The notes below the pieces were generated by a model. That model did not search any database, had not been told where the DNA came from, and worked only from the letters and a program-made list of their open reading frames with translations. A DNA stretch of 64,000 bases, from assembly GCA_030549205.1 (NCBI GenBank), contig JAUKTV010000003.1, forward strand, positions 2,604,001-2,668,000, read 5' to 3'. This document shows positions 1 to 11,877 of this stretch, piece by piece (positions within the stretch are counted from its first letter, which is position 1; every line of letters starts with the position of its first letter). The position numbers and the translations under genes were made by a program. The DNA comes from Apiosordaria backusii. Taxonomy: Eukaryota > Ascomycota > Sordariomycetes > Sordariales > Lasiosphaeriaceae.

Positions 1-73
1 TGGCAACAGCTTTGTATACACAACCGCTCCTCTCACCTGGTAAATAAATATAGACCCCTGGTACATAAATAGA

Positions 74-1869
74 ATGAAGGACACAATCAACTACGACCAC
101 TGTCTCTACGACACCGACTCCGACGACCATGAAACCCACGAGTTCCTCCGCCGTCCCAGCTGGGAAGACCACCAAGAAAACCTCACACAACTACACACCA
201 AGTACATATCCCCTACAAAACCCTACCTCCTAAAAGCCCAACGCTTCTTCTCCCGCATCCGCCTCCTCCGCCGAACCGCCTGGCGACACACGCCCCGCCC
301 CCTCATCCTCCTGCTCAAATCCCTATTAATATTCATCACCTCCATCCTCATCCTCACCCCCATTTTCTTACCATCCTACTCCAACCCCCCAATACACTAC
401 TCCAAACTCGCCCACTCCTGCCGCGGCACCAACCCCGCGACGGCTGCGCCAACCTCTGGAACGACCAAGTTTTCATCGCCACCATCCTCTACGACAAGTC
501 CGGCAAGCTCGCCTCAGGCCCCTTTGCCGACAGGCTCCTCCGGCTAATCCACCTCCTCGGCCCCGAAAACGTATTTTTATCCATCTACGAAAACGACTCC
601 GGCCCCACCGGCAAGGCCGCGCTGGAGAAACTCAAAGCGCGGGTGCCCTGCAAAAGCTCGATCGTGTCCGAGGAGCACGTCTCCCTGGATGATTTCCCGA
701 CTGTGATCTTGCCCGACGGCACACCAAGAGTCAAGCGCGTGGCGTACCTAGCCGAGCTTCGCAACCGCGCCTTGAGGCCGCTGGACAAGCGCGACAAAAA
801 AGACCGGGTGGACGGGGTCAGAAAGTTTGACAAGGTTTTGTTTCTGAATGATGTCGTGTTTGACCCTATCGACGCGGCAAATCTGCTGTTTAGTACCAAC
901 CAAGATCCTGGGACGAATAAAGCGAGCTATGTCGCGGCGTGTGCGATGGATTTTTGGTTTGGGCATAGGATGTACGACATTTATGCCATGAGGGACGCGG
1001 ACGGGTACGCGAGTTATCAGTCGATTTACCCGTTTTTTGGGGGGAGGGGGAGGGGGTTGTCGAGGAGGGATGTGCTGGAGAGTAGGGATGCGGTTAGGGT
1101 CAAGAGCTGCTGGGGGGGGATGATGGCGATGCAGGCGAAGTATGTTCAGAATATCGAGGAGGAGAGGCCGAAAGGGAGAGCGTGGGAGGAGGGCGTGGTG
1201 GCGGGGCATGCGATTGATCCGGAGAATAACACGGTGGCGGTTAACGGTCCGGTTAGGTTTCGGCATGAGCCGGGGGCGTATTATGACGCGTGCGAGTGCT
1301 GTTTGTTTTCGGCGGATTTGACGCAGGTTGCGAAGAAGAGTGGGGATTTACCGTCGGACACGATGGAGGGGAGTGAAAGTGGGATTTTTGTCAACCCTTA
1401 TGTAAGGGTGGCGTACGAGGAGGGGGTGTACAAGTTGATTAACGTGGCAAGGTTGTGGGAGAAGTTGGTGAGGGTTATATTTGATCTCCAGACTAAGTGG
1501 TTCGAACCGGAGGCGCAGAACCCGTGGAGGACGGTGCAAGAGGGGGAGACGTTTGAGGAGGAGATTTGGAATGGAAAAGAATGGGAGATTCGAACGCATA
1601 CCGGACGGCCTGGCTTGTTTTGCGGCGTGAGAGAAATGCAGGTCTTGCGCGTTGGGGGAAAGCGAGCAGGCAAGAGTGGGAACAACTGGGCGAACACCAG
1701 GATGCCGCCGGGACAGACGATGAAGTTCAGAACGTGGTGGGGGATATCCTGCCAGCGAGTTGGAGGCAAGATTATAAAGACACTCCTCTGGAAAAGAAGG
1801 AGTCGTTCTTTTATAAGTTATATTCTTGGGATAAATAGTAGGAGCAACGTACATTTTTGGGATAAATAG
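74..1869 (+). CDS. CAP59/CMT1-type alpha-1,3-mannosyltransferase, frame broken once
   Basis: Predicted Golgi type II membrane glycosyltransferase of the fungal CAP59/CMT1 family (GT69), which transfers mannose to cell-surface glycans. The ATG at 74 opens a cytosolic tail and one hydrophobic segment at about residues 75-100. Family landmarks follow: DQVFIA, GPENVFLSIYENDSGP, the acidic VLFLNDVVFDP, AMDFWFGHRMYD, and SCWGGMMA, ending with GLFCG and NWANTRMPPG. The first 120 codons lie in frame 2 and the rest in frame 1. No GT-AG intron fits, so one base is missing at about 433-438, in or beside a CCCC run; the joined product is about 598 residues. The extreme C-terminus past about 1730 is poorly conserved and its frame is uncertain because a tandem repeat supplies a stop in two frames. 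The family call is strong; the exact donor and acceptor are not known. Confidence 0.85.
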
Positions 1870-1880
1870 TAGGAGGCAAC
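1826..1880. repeat. Two-copy tandem repeat over the mannosyltransferase stop
   Basis: A unit of about 24 bases (TTGGGATAAATAGTAGGAG...CAAC) occurs at 1826-1848 and again at 1857-1880, a 31-base period. Because 31 is not a multiple of three, each copy provides a WDK-stop ending in a different frame. Confidence 0.85.
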
Positions 1881-2913
1881 GGATAGGCCTTTTGGGCTAT
1901 CGCGGAAGTACAAAAGAGCATTGGATATAAGGAGGAACAAGGATCAAATGACCAGCATAATTAGAAGCATCACATATATATATCATCATCTATATAGCAT
2001 ATAGCGGAGGGAGCTAGTGGGGTTTTTGACGACTTATGTACTGGATATCCTGTTGGGTTTGGTTCCTTAGATAGTAAATAACAAATAATAACAGAACATT
2101 CTCAGCTTCTATTCGACTTTAAATCTTGCTACTGTTTCTCTGCGCCTACTTGCAAACATGTTGTTTATTAGGAAAACACTCAAAAGGCTGGCCCATGATG
2201 AAAGTGAACGCACCACACAAGCGATGCCCACGAGGTATAGGCCGCACTACAGTTCCTGTAGCACAGCTTATTACCAACAACTCCGGAGCAGCCTACCGTA
2301 TAAGGGTCAAGCTGACGGAGCAACATGTTATGTAAAGCCATAAGATCGGCCTAAAGCAGACACAGAGCGTAAAGTGCGGCAGTCGAGCTGAGAACACTGA
2401 CCTAATGACCACTGGGCCATACCATCTTCCATATACGCCACATTTGCTCGGGGTGTTGGGCGATCCATGATCACATCCACCTCCCACAACCTCACAAAAC
2501 GTCGAGATAGCCAGAGCGTTTGTCAGCCCGTCATACCCAATCCTCTGCTCCAAAAACAACAATCTCTCTCTCAGGGACATGTCATTATGCACGCTTTCCC
2601 CACACCACGTATCAGCATCCTGCAGTTAATATACCCATCAATCTATTAATCTGTCTCCCGCTCTCCTCCTCCCACGACCTCCTTTCTTGGCATATAGATC
2701 TGGGGGACCATGCGCAGATCCTTGGCATCAATCATGAGCCAACAATTACCAATGACATGTCACTCACTTGGTTTGACTGCCTTATCATGATAGCATTGTA
2801 AACTGAGATCTTTATTACATTTCACTCACGCCCCTTCTCATTTCTTTTACTACCAAATACAGAAACAACGACCTGCTTCCATCCACCCTTCATCTCCCTT
2901 GGTTTCCAAGCTT
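1870..2913. other. Intergenic region between convergent genes
   Basis: This stretch separates two genes whose 3' ends face each other. It holds AT-rich sequence with ATATAT runs near 1975-2000, probably 3' UTR. A 99-codon minus-strand frame (2293-2592, first ATG near 2580) is protein-like at its start but has no recognisable domain, so I do not call it a gene. Confidence 0.5.
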
Positions 2914-5800
2914 CTACAAGCACTGGAAATACCAATCATTAATCTTCTGGCACGTCCACGGCGCTTCACACACCGTCGGTCCCGTCCAGTTGATCCCACC
3001 GCACTGCCCCCACCTCTTCGCATAGACTGTCGGTGCAGCCGATGGCGCTGAGCTCGTGGTTGTAGTGACCTTCGTGCTGGTGCTGGTAGTAGTAACCCTC
3101 GTCGAGGTGGTGCTGGTGCTAGTGGTGGTGATCCTCGAAGAGGTGGTCGAGCTTGTAGTCGTGGTCCTGACACTAGTACTAAAAGTTGTGCTCGTTGTAG
3201 TAGTCGGCACAACAGACGAGGAGGCAGCACCTGTAGTGGTAGGCTCGCAGTACTCCTCATCGTCATCATCATCACTGTCATCACCGCCCCCATTACCCGG
3301 GTCGCCTCCCTCCACCACCCCCTTGGCAAACATCACACCCCTTCCATTGGTGCCAACGTAGACCTGACCAGCTACACTCGCGCTGCCAACCACCCTGTTG
3401 GCAGAGATGGCGCCGAAACCTTGCAGCCCCTGAATGTCCACCCACGACTCGCCGTTGTCAGAGCTGGCGTAAAGTCTAGGACCATTGAGACCGTAGCCAA
3501 AGGCGTAAATGTTCCATTTGGAGCCTTCGCCGAGACCAAAGGCGAATTGCTCCGTGTTGGTGATGCTACCCTCGCCCACTTGAGCGTAGTTGAGTCCGTA
3601 GTCTGTGCTGCGGAGGAGGCCGATGTTGGTGCTGACCCACACCTCGCCCGCGACGACGGGGTGAGCGACGATGTCCTTGACGGCAACAACGGTCATGGAC
3701 GTGGTGCTGCTTTTGGGGTCGACGGCAACGGTCAAGAATGTGGCGCCGCCGTCTAAGCTGCGGTAGAGAGTCCCCTCGAACCCGGCGTAAAAGACAGAGT
3801 TGTTGCGCTTATCTGCTGCGATCACCGCGCCGGAGGGGAGGGAATCGACTGGGGCAAAGACGCCCTCGGCGGAGTTGCTGGCTGAGGGGACGACAGAGCC
3901 GGGGTTGTAGGTGCTGGCAGTGGAGGTGTGGAAACGCAAGACGCCCGCGTTGCCGGAGGACCAGAGGATGGTGCTCGCGTCGGCTGAGTAGGCGAGGGTG
4001 CCGCTGTGGTCGGTGTTGCTTGCGCCGTAGTGAGTGGACCAGGTGAGACCTCCGTCGGTGGAGATGGCGACTTGGGGGCTGCCAGCGGAGTTGCCTACGC
4101 GGACGACTTGGTTGGGTTTGTTGCCGGCGTAGTCTGGGATGGGTTAGCGTTATTCGTGTAATGGCTGCTGAAATCCCGTTAGGACTGTGCGAGTTTACTT
4201 ACCAACATCGGTGGCACTGGTCCACATGGGGTTCATCCAGGGGGTCTGGGGAGAAGTCAAAATATCACCGGCCTCCTTGAAGGTGAAGCCATTGTTGTCG
4301 CCAACAGCGGCGAGAAGCTCGGATCCACCAGGGGCGGACGCAAGACCCAGGACGGCCATTTCCTCAATACCAGCGGCCAGGGAGTGAATGGTAATGTTGT
4401 GGGTGGTGTCCCACTTGGTCAGATCGTGACCGCCAAAGAGGGTCAGACCTGTTCCATAAAGCCAGTGGTCGCTGTCATGGGGGTTAATTTCGAGAGCCTC
4501 AATCATCCATCCCAGGCGCTTGGTATCCTGGGAAATGAAACCGGTGTTGATCCAAGGCGCTTTATCAGTCTAGAGAAGATGTCAGCTATGGCTCAATGGG
4601 CTCGAAAAGGGGCGCAGACTCACATGAAGACCATAGTAATAGTTCATGTCAGGGTACGAACCCCACTCCCAAAGAGGAGACCAGGTCTCTCCAGAATCGG
4701 TAGAACGGAAAAGCTGGGCATCTGGCCACCAGGAGTTCAAGCTGGCCACAACAAGGGTGCCGGGCTTCTTCATATCAAGACCCAAGCCGCCGAAACCGTA
4801 GAACAGATCTCCACCAGAAACAGGCGTGATATCTTTCCAGGTGCTAGTGGTGAGGTCGTAGCGGTACACAGCACCAGAAGTGCCATCGTACGGACCGGCT
4901 CCATCACTATAAGTGAAGTACAAAGCCTTCTCCGTAGGTTGAAGCTTGCACTTGTGGGGGAAGTACTTGGCAGGTTGACCGGTGACTGGCGCCCAGGTAG
5001 CACCGGCGTCGTTGGAAACGTAAACGGAAGCGGTGGTGTTGTCGGCAGTACCCACGAAGATGCGCGATGTAGCGCCATTTCTGACGCTGGAAGTCGAATC
5101 GAAGGTGACAAAGGTGAGACCGATCTTGTCTCCATTGTAACCGTTCACATCGCTAGGGTCGACAATGTAGGTTCCCACATTGGTGAAAGAAGTAACCTTG
5201 GAAAAGGTCGCACCGCCATCGGTACTCTTCCACAGGCCGTTTCCACTGCGGGCACCGAAGTAGAGAATGTTGGAGTTGGCGGGATCGACTGCCAACCTCT
5301 CACCCATGCCGCGACCAGGCATATTACCACCCACCTTGAATGGGAGATCGGTTGACACCCAGGTGGCTCCCTTGTCGTCACTGCGGATGATGGCGCCCGG
5401 GTTGGGATCCCAGCTTGTGGTGTACATGCCTACCGCAGCATAGACTCTGTTGGGTTCCTGGGGATCCAAGGCGAGGGCATCCACACCCCAATGGCCCCTA
5501 TTGCACAAACATGTTAGATAAGCCCGATACTGGCAGCGGCACTCAGCCAGAGAAAGCTTACCATCTTTCATCAGTGCCGAGGCTATCAGTGATGGGAGTC
5601 CATGAGTCGTCGGAATTCAGCCTGTAGAGACCTCCAATGTCGGTCCTGGCATAGGCTACACCTGGTGCAGTCGGGTGAAAAACGATACCGGGGACGAAGC
5701 CACCACCACCGCCAATGTTGACATTCTTCCACGAGAACTCGGCGGCGGCAGGAGCTGCCACAGCAGCCAGAAGCAGCTGGACCAGCGACGGGACCTTCAT
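2914..5800 (-). CDS. GH74 xyloglucan-specific endo-beta-1,4-glucanase with CBM1
   Basis: Secreted enzyme cutting the glucan backbone of xyloglucan. There are four exons: 5800-5562, 5497-4624, 4569-4203 and 4133-2914. All junctions are GT-AG and the sum is exactly 900 codons (899 residues). The signal peptide is residues 1-20 (KVPSLVQLLLAAVAAPAAA, then EFSW). The two-propeller GH74 body contains RTDIGGLYR near the N-terminus and VGDNNGF in the middle, where family members carry the catalytic aspartates, plus many SxDxGxTW-type blade motifs. A Ser/Thr-rich linker leads to a C-terminal CBM1 cellulose-binding module with WGQCGG, TGPT and the cysteine pattern ending WYFQCL. It is divergently transcribed from a GH2 beta-galactosidase, so shared induction is plausible. 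Its ATG was chosen because only it gives a signal peptide. Confidence 0.95.
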
Positions 5801-6932
5801 GGCCGTAGAGGAGACGTCGGATGAAGAGGTGTTGCAGGCGCGCACCGAACAGAGCCCCAAGTACGTTAACAGAGACGGGATGCATGGCAGTTAATATATC
5901 AGCATATTCGAGCCCTCCATCCGAACGAAATGGGGCCCCTTGGCGGTCCATGGAGGTCCATCCGAGGCCTCTGCCCGTCTTCCCGCCGACTTGTCGACAT
6001 GGCGTACCACTTTTTGCTTATGAAGCTGCGGTCCAGGACCATGGTTTGTAGTGGAGAGGCCAAAAATATCAGCCAACCCCAGCTAATCCCGCGAATCACT
6101 CATGGTCGAACCTGGAAATGGAGGTTGTCGTCTACCACTCCCGAGTTGCCGTCGATGCGACGCTGTTTTAGGCGCATCTGGAGCATCTCCCTCCGCTTTT
6201 CCAGGATGCCCTGGCGCAACGGTGAGCCTCGCTGGTACAACGGTAGCGGGCAGTGCTGGATCGAGATTGTGTGGCCGAGAGACGGTGAGCGGACAAGCAG
6301 TTAGGGTCTAGATTTCGGAAGAGTGTCTGGTGTTTGCAAAGTGATGAACGGAAACGGAAGCTATGCAATAGTTGAATGGCATATTAGGGTGTGTGCTTGG
6401 TCAAACCACATGGTAGTATGTAGATCAATCATTCATATACCAAGATCTGAAGCTGAGGATCCCGAACGATCATGAGTGAGTGTTACATGAACTAACTTGG
6501 ATGTTGGTGATACGAATAGTGGTGTTCACTGTTGAGTAGCTGGAAAAGACATACAGATAACCCTAACCCGTCAGAAACGTAACGCCAAGACTGCTGTTCA
6601 CATGGGCCATTCCCCGCATTTGCTTCCCCCAGATTGATCAAAATGTGGGGCAATTATGATCGCAGGTGACCAAGGATGGTGCTTCCTTGGACAACAAAAC
6701 CTTGGAGGACATCGACTCCTTCCAGTGACTGCCCCAGATGTGACTTCTTCTCTGTTGTCTCTGTCCTTCTGTCCCTCTGCCCTTCACGTCCAATTCTGTC
6801 GTCATTTCAGTGGAATCTATTGGCATCGTCTCGCCCCCCTTTTGCATGACTCTGTAATCGTCGCTCGCCGTTCCTTGGCTTCCATCCCCCCACATCGAGT
6901 TCCCGGTGCGGCTTGACCAGGCAATTGCTCCG
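5801..6932. promoter_or_regulatory. Shared promoter between GH74 and GH2 genes
   Basis: This is the only sequence between two divergent starts, so it must hold both promoters and leaders. An AT-rich ATATATTA-like stretch lies near 5891-5899, about 95 bases upstream of the GH74 start. A CCAAT occurs at 6790-6794. Two matches to the loose XYR1/XLR-1 type pattern GGC(A/T)4 lie at 6378-6384 and 6649-6655, but this pattern is short and expected by chance. Overlapping small frames here lack coding character. Confidence 0.5.
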
Positions 6933-9900
6933 ATGTCTCAAGGAAATACCCCCTCCGCGTCCCTGGGACAGGCACCCTCCTCCGGCCTTGGATCAGACCA
7001 GGACCGCGTCGTCCCGCCGTCTACTCCGGATTGGAATAACCTCAAGGTCATCCATCGGAACACGCTGCCGCCCCGAGCCCACTTCTTCCTGTACCAAAAC
7101 GCCTGGGATGCCCTATCTCGCGATGTATCTCTCTCCAAGGCTCAGCTACTGTCTGGAAAATGGCTCTTCAATCTTGCCAAGTCACCACTGCAGGGGCCTG
7201 TCGACTTCCACAGCCAGTCACCCGTGCAGTTGGCAGACACACCCGAATGGGTACCTGTCGATGTCCCTGGGATGTGGCAGCTCCAAGGCCACGGTAAGGG
7301 GCCGCAGTACACCAACCTCAACTTTCCCTTTCCTGTTGATCCTCCTCATGTGCCAATTGATGACAACGAGTGTGGCCGCTATGTAACCGAGTTCTCTCTG
7401 GATCATCACGATAAGGACCATCAACTCAGATTACGCTTCGAGGGGGTTGATGCCGCCTTTACCGTCTGGGTCAACCACCGTGAAATTGGCTATTCGCAGG
7501 GCTCCAGGAACCCAAGTGAATTTGATATTACCAAGTTTGTTCGCTTTGACGACATCAACGTCCTTTCAGTGGAAGTCTATCAGCGGTGCGATGGTAGCTA
7601 CATAGAAGACCAAGTCAGTACTCCCCATTTCTACAACCGATGCTCTCCATCTAACCGTCTGCAGGATCAATGGTGGCTCAGTGGCATCTTTCGAGATGTA
7701 TGGCTGCACAAGTTTCCCAAGACACATTTCGAGGACGTTCAGATCCAGACAGATCTAGACGACAAGTACAAAAATGCAACACTTCACGTGAAGGTCAAGC
7801 TAAACTCCGACGCCAATGTCACCTTGAGTCTCCTAGATGCCGACAGCGTAGAGATCGCAAGAAAGACAAAGGCCGGCGAGGGAACGATACACTTTGACAT
7901 TCCTGTCAAGAATCCCCACAAGTGGACGGCCGAAACCCCTTATTTGTACGAGCTTGCTCTTTCCATGCCTGGCTGTGCCCTCGCTGAACGGGTTGGGTTC
8001 CGTCGGGTTGAGCTTCTTGATGGAGTCTTTTGCGTCAACGGCCAGCCTATCAAGCTCCGTGGTGTCAATAGACATGAACATCATCCCGACCACGGACGAG
8101 CGGTTCCTTATGAGTTCATGAAGCAAGATTTGTTGCTAATGAAACAGCACAATATCAATGCCATCCGAACATCTCATTACATCAATGACCCTCGGCTGTA
8201 CGAGCTGGCAGATGAGCTTGGCTTGTGGATCTTGGATGAGTGCGACCTCGAGTGCCACGGTTTGTTTGTTGTGGGTGTGGATGGCAACAAGTTCACATCC
8301 GACAATCCGGAATGGGAGGAGGCCTACCTTGATCGTGCTCGCCAGATGGTCATGCGTGACTTTAACCGGCCAAGCGTCATCCTCTGGTCCCTGGGCAATG
8401 AATCTGGCTATGGTCGCAACCACAGAGCCATGTACAGGCTCATCAAGAGCCTTGACAAGAGTAGACTGATTCACTACGAGGGAGATTGGAGGGCAGAATC
8501 TGCCGACATTATAAGCAGGATGTACCACTCGGTGCAAGACACGGAGAGATACGCAAAGGATCGCTCGTGGGACAAGCCTGTTGTGCTTTGCGAGTATATA
8601 CACGCCATGGGCAACGGACCAGGCGCCATCAAGGAGTACATTGATCTGTTCTACAAGTACCCTAGGCTCATGGGTGGTTTTGTTTGGGAATGGGCCAACC
8701 ATGTGAGTCAAATCCTACTTTGATCTTTTTTTCGAAGCCAGCTAACATAGCTCAGGGCCTAAGGACCAAAACCAAGGATGGAAGGGAGTACATGGGATAC
8801 GGCGGAGACTTTGGCGACGATCCCAACGATTACAACTTTGTTCTCGATGGGCTCTGTTTCTCAAACCACACCCCAACTCCCGGACTTATCGAGTACAAGA
8901 AAGCCATCGAGCCTGTCCAGACAATCGGGTTTGAAGGGTCAAGTTCCGTCCGAATCATCAACCGCTATGATTTCATCAACCTTGATCATCTCATATGTCA
9001 TGCGTCTGTGGCGCAGGGGTCATCGTGGATGGACTTGGATCTAGGCCTGGTAGACATTCCGAAGGGTGAGTACTTATACTGCTATGGCACTGCATCGGGC
9101 TGACCACCATGTAGGCATCAAACCCCATTCTGAAGCCGTGGTTCACATTCCGGGGATGCCTTTGAACCTACAGCCAGACGCCTACTTAAACTTGGAGTTT
9201 CGACTGGCCACGCCGACCGGTGACTGGGGAAATGCCGGTCATCTTGTTGCCACGGGCCAGGTGCAGCTGAAGCCTCCAAAAAAGTTGAACCGCCTGCTTT
9301 CGGACACGAGCCGTGGTTTTGTCGAGACCAGATTGGTAAACCCGTCGCTTCTCTCCATCCACGGGTCGGGCGGTATCTCGTGGGATTTTGATCTTGCCAT
9401 CGGTGCCCTCGTGAGCTGGAAGTATGATCGTCATTCCGATGAGAATATTCTCGCCGAGCCGTTGAGTTTTGAGATTTATCGGGCCATCACGGACAATGAT
9501 CGGGGGTGTGACTTTGGGAGGAACTGGATTAATAGGAGGTTGCACCAGGCAAAGTTTCACTTGGTTGAGGCTACATGGAAGGACGAGAATGGTGGAAAAG
9601 CGACCGAGATTGTGGTGAAGGGTCGGATTGCGCCTCCTGTGTTGAACTGGGCTTTGGAGCTCACGACGACGTACCGGTTTACGGGTGATCACGTCGCCAT
9701 CAAGGTGCGTGCGAAGCCGACTGGGGCGCTTTTGCCGCGGGCGTGGGGGCGGTTTGGGTTGGTGACTGCGCTGAAGGGGTGCGAGTTTGTGGAATGGTAT
9801 GGACGCGGTCCGGGGGAGAGTTATAGAGATAAGAAAATGAGCCAGCTTGTGGGGAAGTGGGAGGCGGGGGTGGATGAGCTGATGACGGAGTATGAGTTCC

Positions 9901-10214
9901 CGCAGGAGACGGGAAACAGGACGGATGTGAGGTGGGTCGAGTTTAAAGATGCAAAGAGGGGGAGGTTGCTGGGGGCGAGTTATCCTGGGGATTGGGAAGG
10001 GGGTAGTTTTTCTGCGCTGAGGTATTCGACTAGGGACTTGGATGAGGCGAAGCATCCTTTTGAGTTGAATGAGAAGAAGCGGAAGGGGGAGGCGGTGGTG
10101 CACTTGGATTGGATGCATCATGGGTTGGGGACGGGGAGCTGTGGGCCGGAGACGTTGAGGGAGTATACGCTTGAGGCGGGGAGGGAGTATGAGTGTGAGA
10201 TTGTTTTGGAGTAG
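6933..10214 (+). CDS. GH2 beta-galactosidase, intracellular type
   Basis: Hydrolyses terminal beta-galactosides such as lactose or galactosylated xyloglucan oligosaccharides. Exons are 6933-8702, 8756-9065 and 9115-10214, giving 1059 residues. The open frame extends to a GTG at 6906, but the first ATG is at 6933. The sugar-binding domain, immunoglobulin-like domain and TIM barrel come in the order of E. coli LacZ. The acid/base is Glu490 in LGNESGYG and the nucleophile Glu554 in LCEYIHAMGNGPG. The C-terminal Bgal_small_N-type domain follows, with WYGRGPGE and near-end LDWMHHGLGTGSCGP. There is no signal peptide, so it acts in the cytosol and would need imported oligosaccharides. It faces the secreted xyloglucanase head to head, which fits a two-step route. 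Confidence 0.95.
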
Positions 10215-11125
10215 GATATATATCTTGTTTACGGTTATGGGGAAGGGGCATGTTATTGGGCTTTTGGGGGGTGTAGCTAGGTATATCGCCTTTTGACTAT
10301 TCAAGGGAACTCTTATGTGTATATACGAGTAGCGATATTCATCTTTTTTTTTTTTTGGCCTTTTGAGGCTGCTTAACAATCGAGGCATACTTTACCTCTC
10401 CCAGTATCTCACTCCTCCCATCTCACTAAGTACACTTTTTTACCCGGTGTTATTCAAAAGAAGCGAGAAGCCATACCAATTTCTAAATTGGCAGTTTGTT
10501 ACCATCAAGTTGAAGCACTAAAAGGGGCGGGGGGGTCTGGGCGGTCTTTCAACATGCTTTCTCGAAGCTTTTCTGTCTTGCTTTTGGTAGAGTGGATAAT
10601 AATCGAGAATTTCCAGAAGTAGTTTACTGCTCTACTGAAGCCATCATGCGTGTTGAGTGTCGATGACGTGTAGATGGAAACATGTCGTGGGTATTTTGGT
10701 GGCAAAGTGGACTTGACGGCACACATAGCGAGTGCTGAACAGGCATCGATTTCAGAACATTGTGATTATTCGACACTGTGATCTAACCACACCATCATAG
10801 AATCACAATGGTAGCGGAAATTCAGCCGGTCGTCGCAGGTGGATATGCGTATATTGCCGCCAGTTTGGGTTCAACGCTGATTGACGAGGAAGGGTCGCTC
10901 TCACAGTTGCAAGAGCAATATAAGCACAGCAGCAGCACAGTCATCGGAAGAACAGAATAATAAGCCAAACAGAGTGTTTTATTGTAACACGGCCTGTTCT
11001 GTCAGGCGCCATAGTTGTTATGTGCTAAATGAACCCAAAACCATTGGTTGCCATTTCGGTCAACCACCCATAAATAACGCTGAACGCCTCATTCATATCC
11101 CATGCATTGCATAACCATATCCCGC
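10215..11125. other. Intergenic region between convergent genes
   Basis: This holds the 3' regions of the GH2 and polyubiquitin genes. A T-rich run lies at about 10343-10356. I see no coding frame, RNA gene or repeat beyond short AT stretches. Confidence 0.6.
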
Positions 11126-11877
11126 TTACTGTCCACCACGGAGACGGAGCACCAGATGGAGTGTGCTCTCCTTCTGGATGTTGTAATCGGACAAAGTCCG
11201 GCCGTCCTCCAACTGCTTGCCAGCGAAAATGAGACGCTGTTGGTCAGGGGGAATGCCCTCCTTATCCTGAATCTTGGCCTTCACATTGTCAATCGTATCC
11301 GAAGACTCCACCTCCAATGTGATCGTCTTTCCCGTAAGGGTCTTGACGAAAATCTGCATGCCACCACGAAGTCTCAGCACCAAGTGCAGAGTAGACTCCT
11401 TCTGAATGTTGTAGTCAGAAAGGGTGCGGCCATCCTCAAGCTGCTTGCCGGCGAAGATCAGACGTTGCTGGTCGGGTGGGATACCCTCCTTGTCTTGAAT
11501 TTTGGCCTTGACGTTGTCGATGGTGTCGGAAGATTCCACCTCAAGGGTGATGGTCTTGCCGGTCAGGGTCTTGACGAAGATTTGCATACCACCACGGAGA
11601 CGGAGGACGAGATGGAGCGTAGACTCCTTCTGAATGTTGTAATCGGAGAGGGTGCGGCCATCCTCGAGCTGCTTGCCGGCAAAGATCAAGCGCTGCTGGT
11701 CAGGAGGAATACCCTCCTTATCCTGGATCTTGGCCTTGACGTTGTCGATGGTATCCGACGACTCGACCTCGAGGGTGATGGTCTTGCCAGTGACTGGAGA
11801 GAATAGGGTTAGCGACCGCGTGATCGTTAGAGACAAGGCGGGGATTGTAACTTACGAGTCTTGACGAAGATCTGCAT
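11126..11877 (-). CDS. ubi4: Polyubiquitin, three head-to-tail units
   Basis: Encodes a precursor that deubiquitinases cut into ubiquitin monomers for protein tagging. Exon 1 is 22 bases (11877-11856), then an intron (11855-11794), then exon 2 at 11793-11126. The product is 229 residues, that is three 76-residue units plus one C-terminal Gln that caps the last RLRGG. The intron falls inside codon 8, after MQIFVKT. The units are identical in protein but differ at many third codon positions, so they have not been homogenised recently. The cap residue prevents the unprocessed chain from being conjugated. Identification is certain because ubiquitin is essentially invariant. Confidence 0.99.

Noticed and set aside
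6378..6655. XYR1/XLR-1 type GGC(A/T)4 matches in the GH74-GH2 promoter
   Set aside because: The pattern is too short to be informative; two matches in over 1 kb are expected by chance.
9186..10388. 400-codon minus-strand frame
   Set aside because: It mirrors the GH2 coding strand; composition is Pro/Arg/His-rich shadow, and the plus-strand gene has intact motifs.
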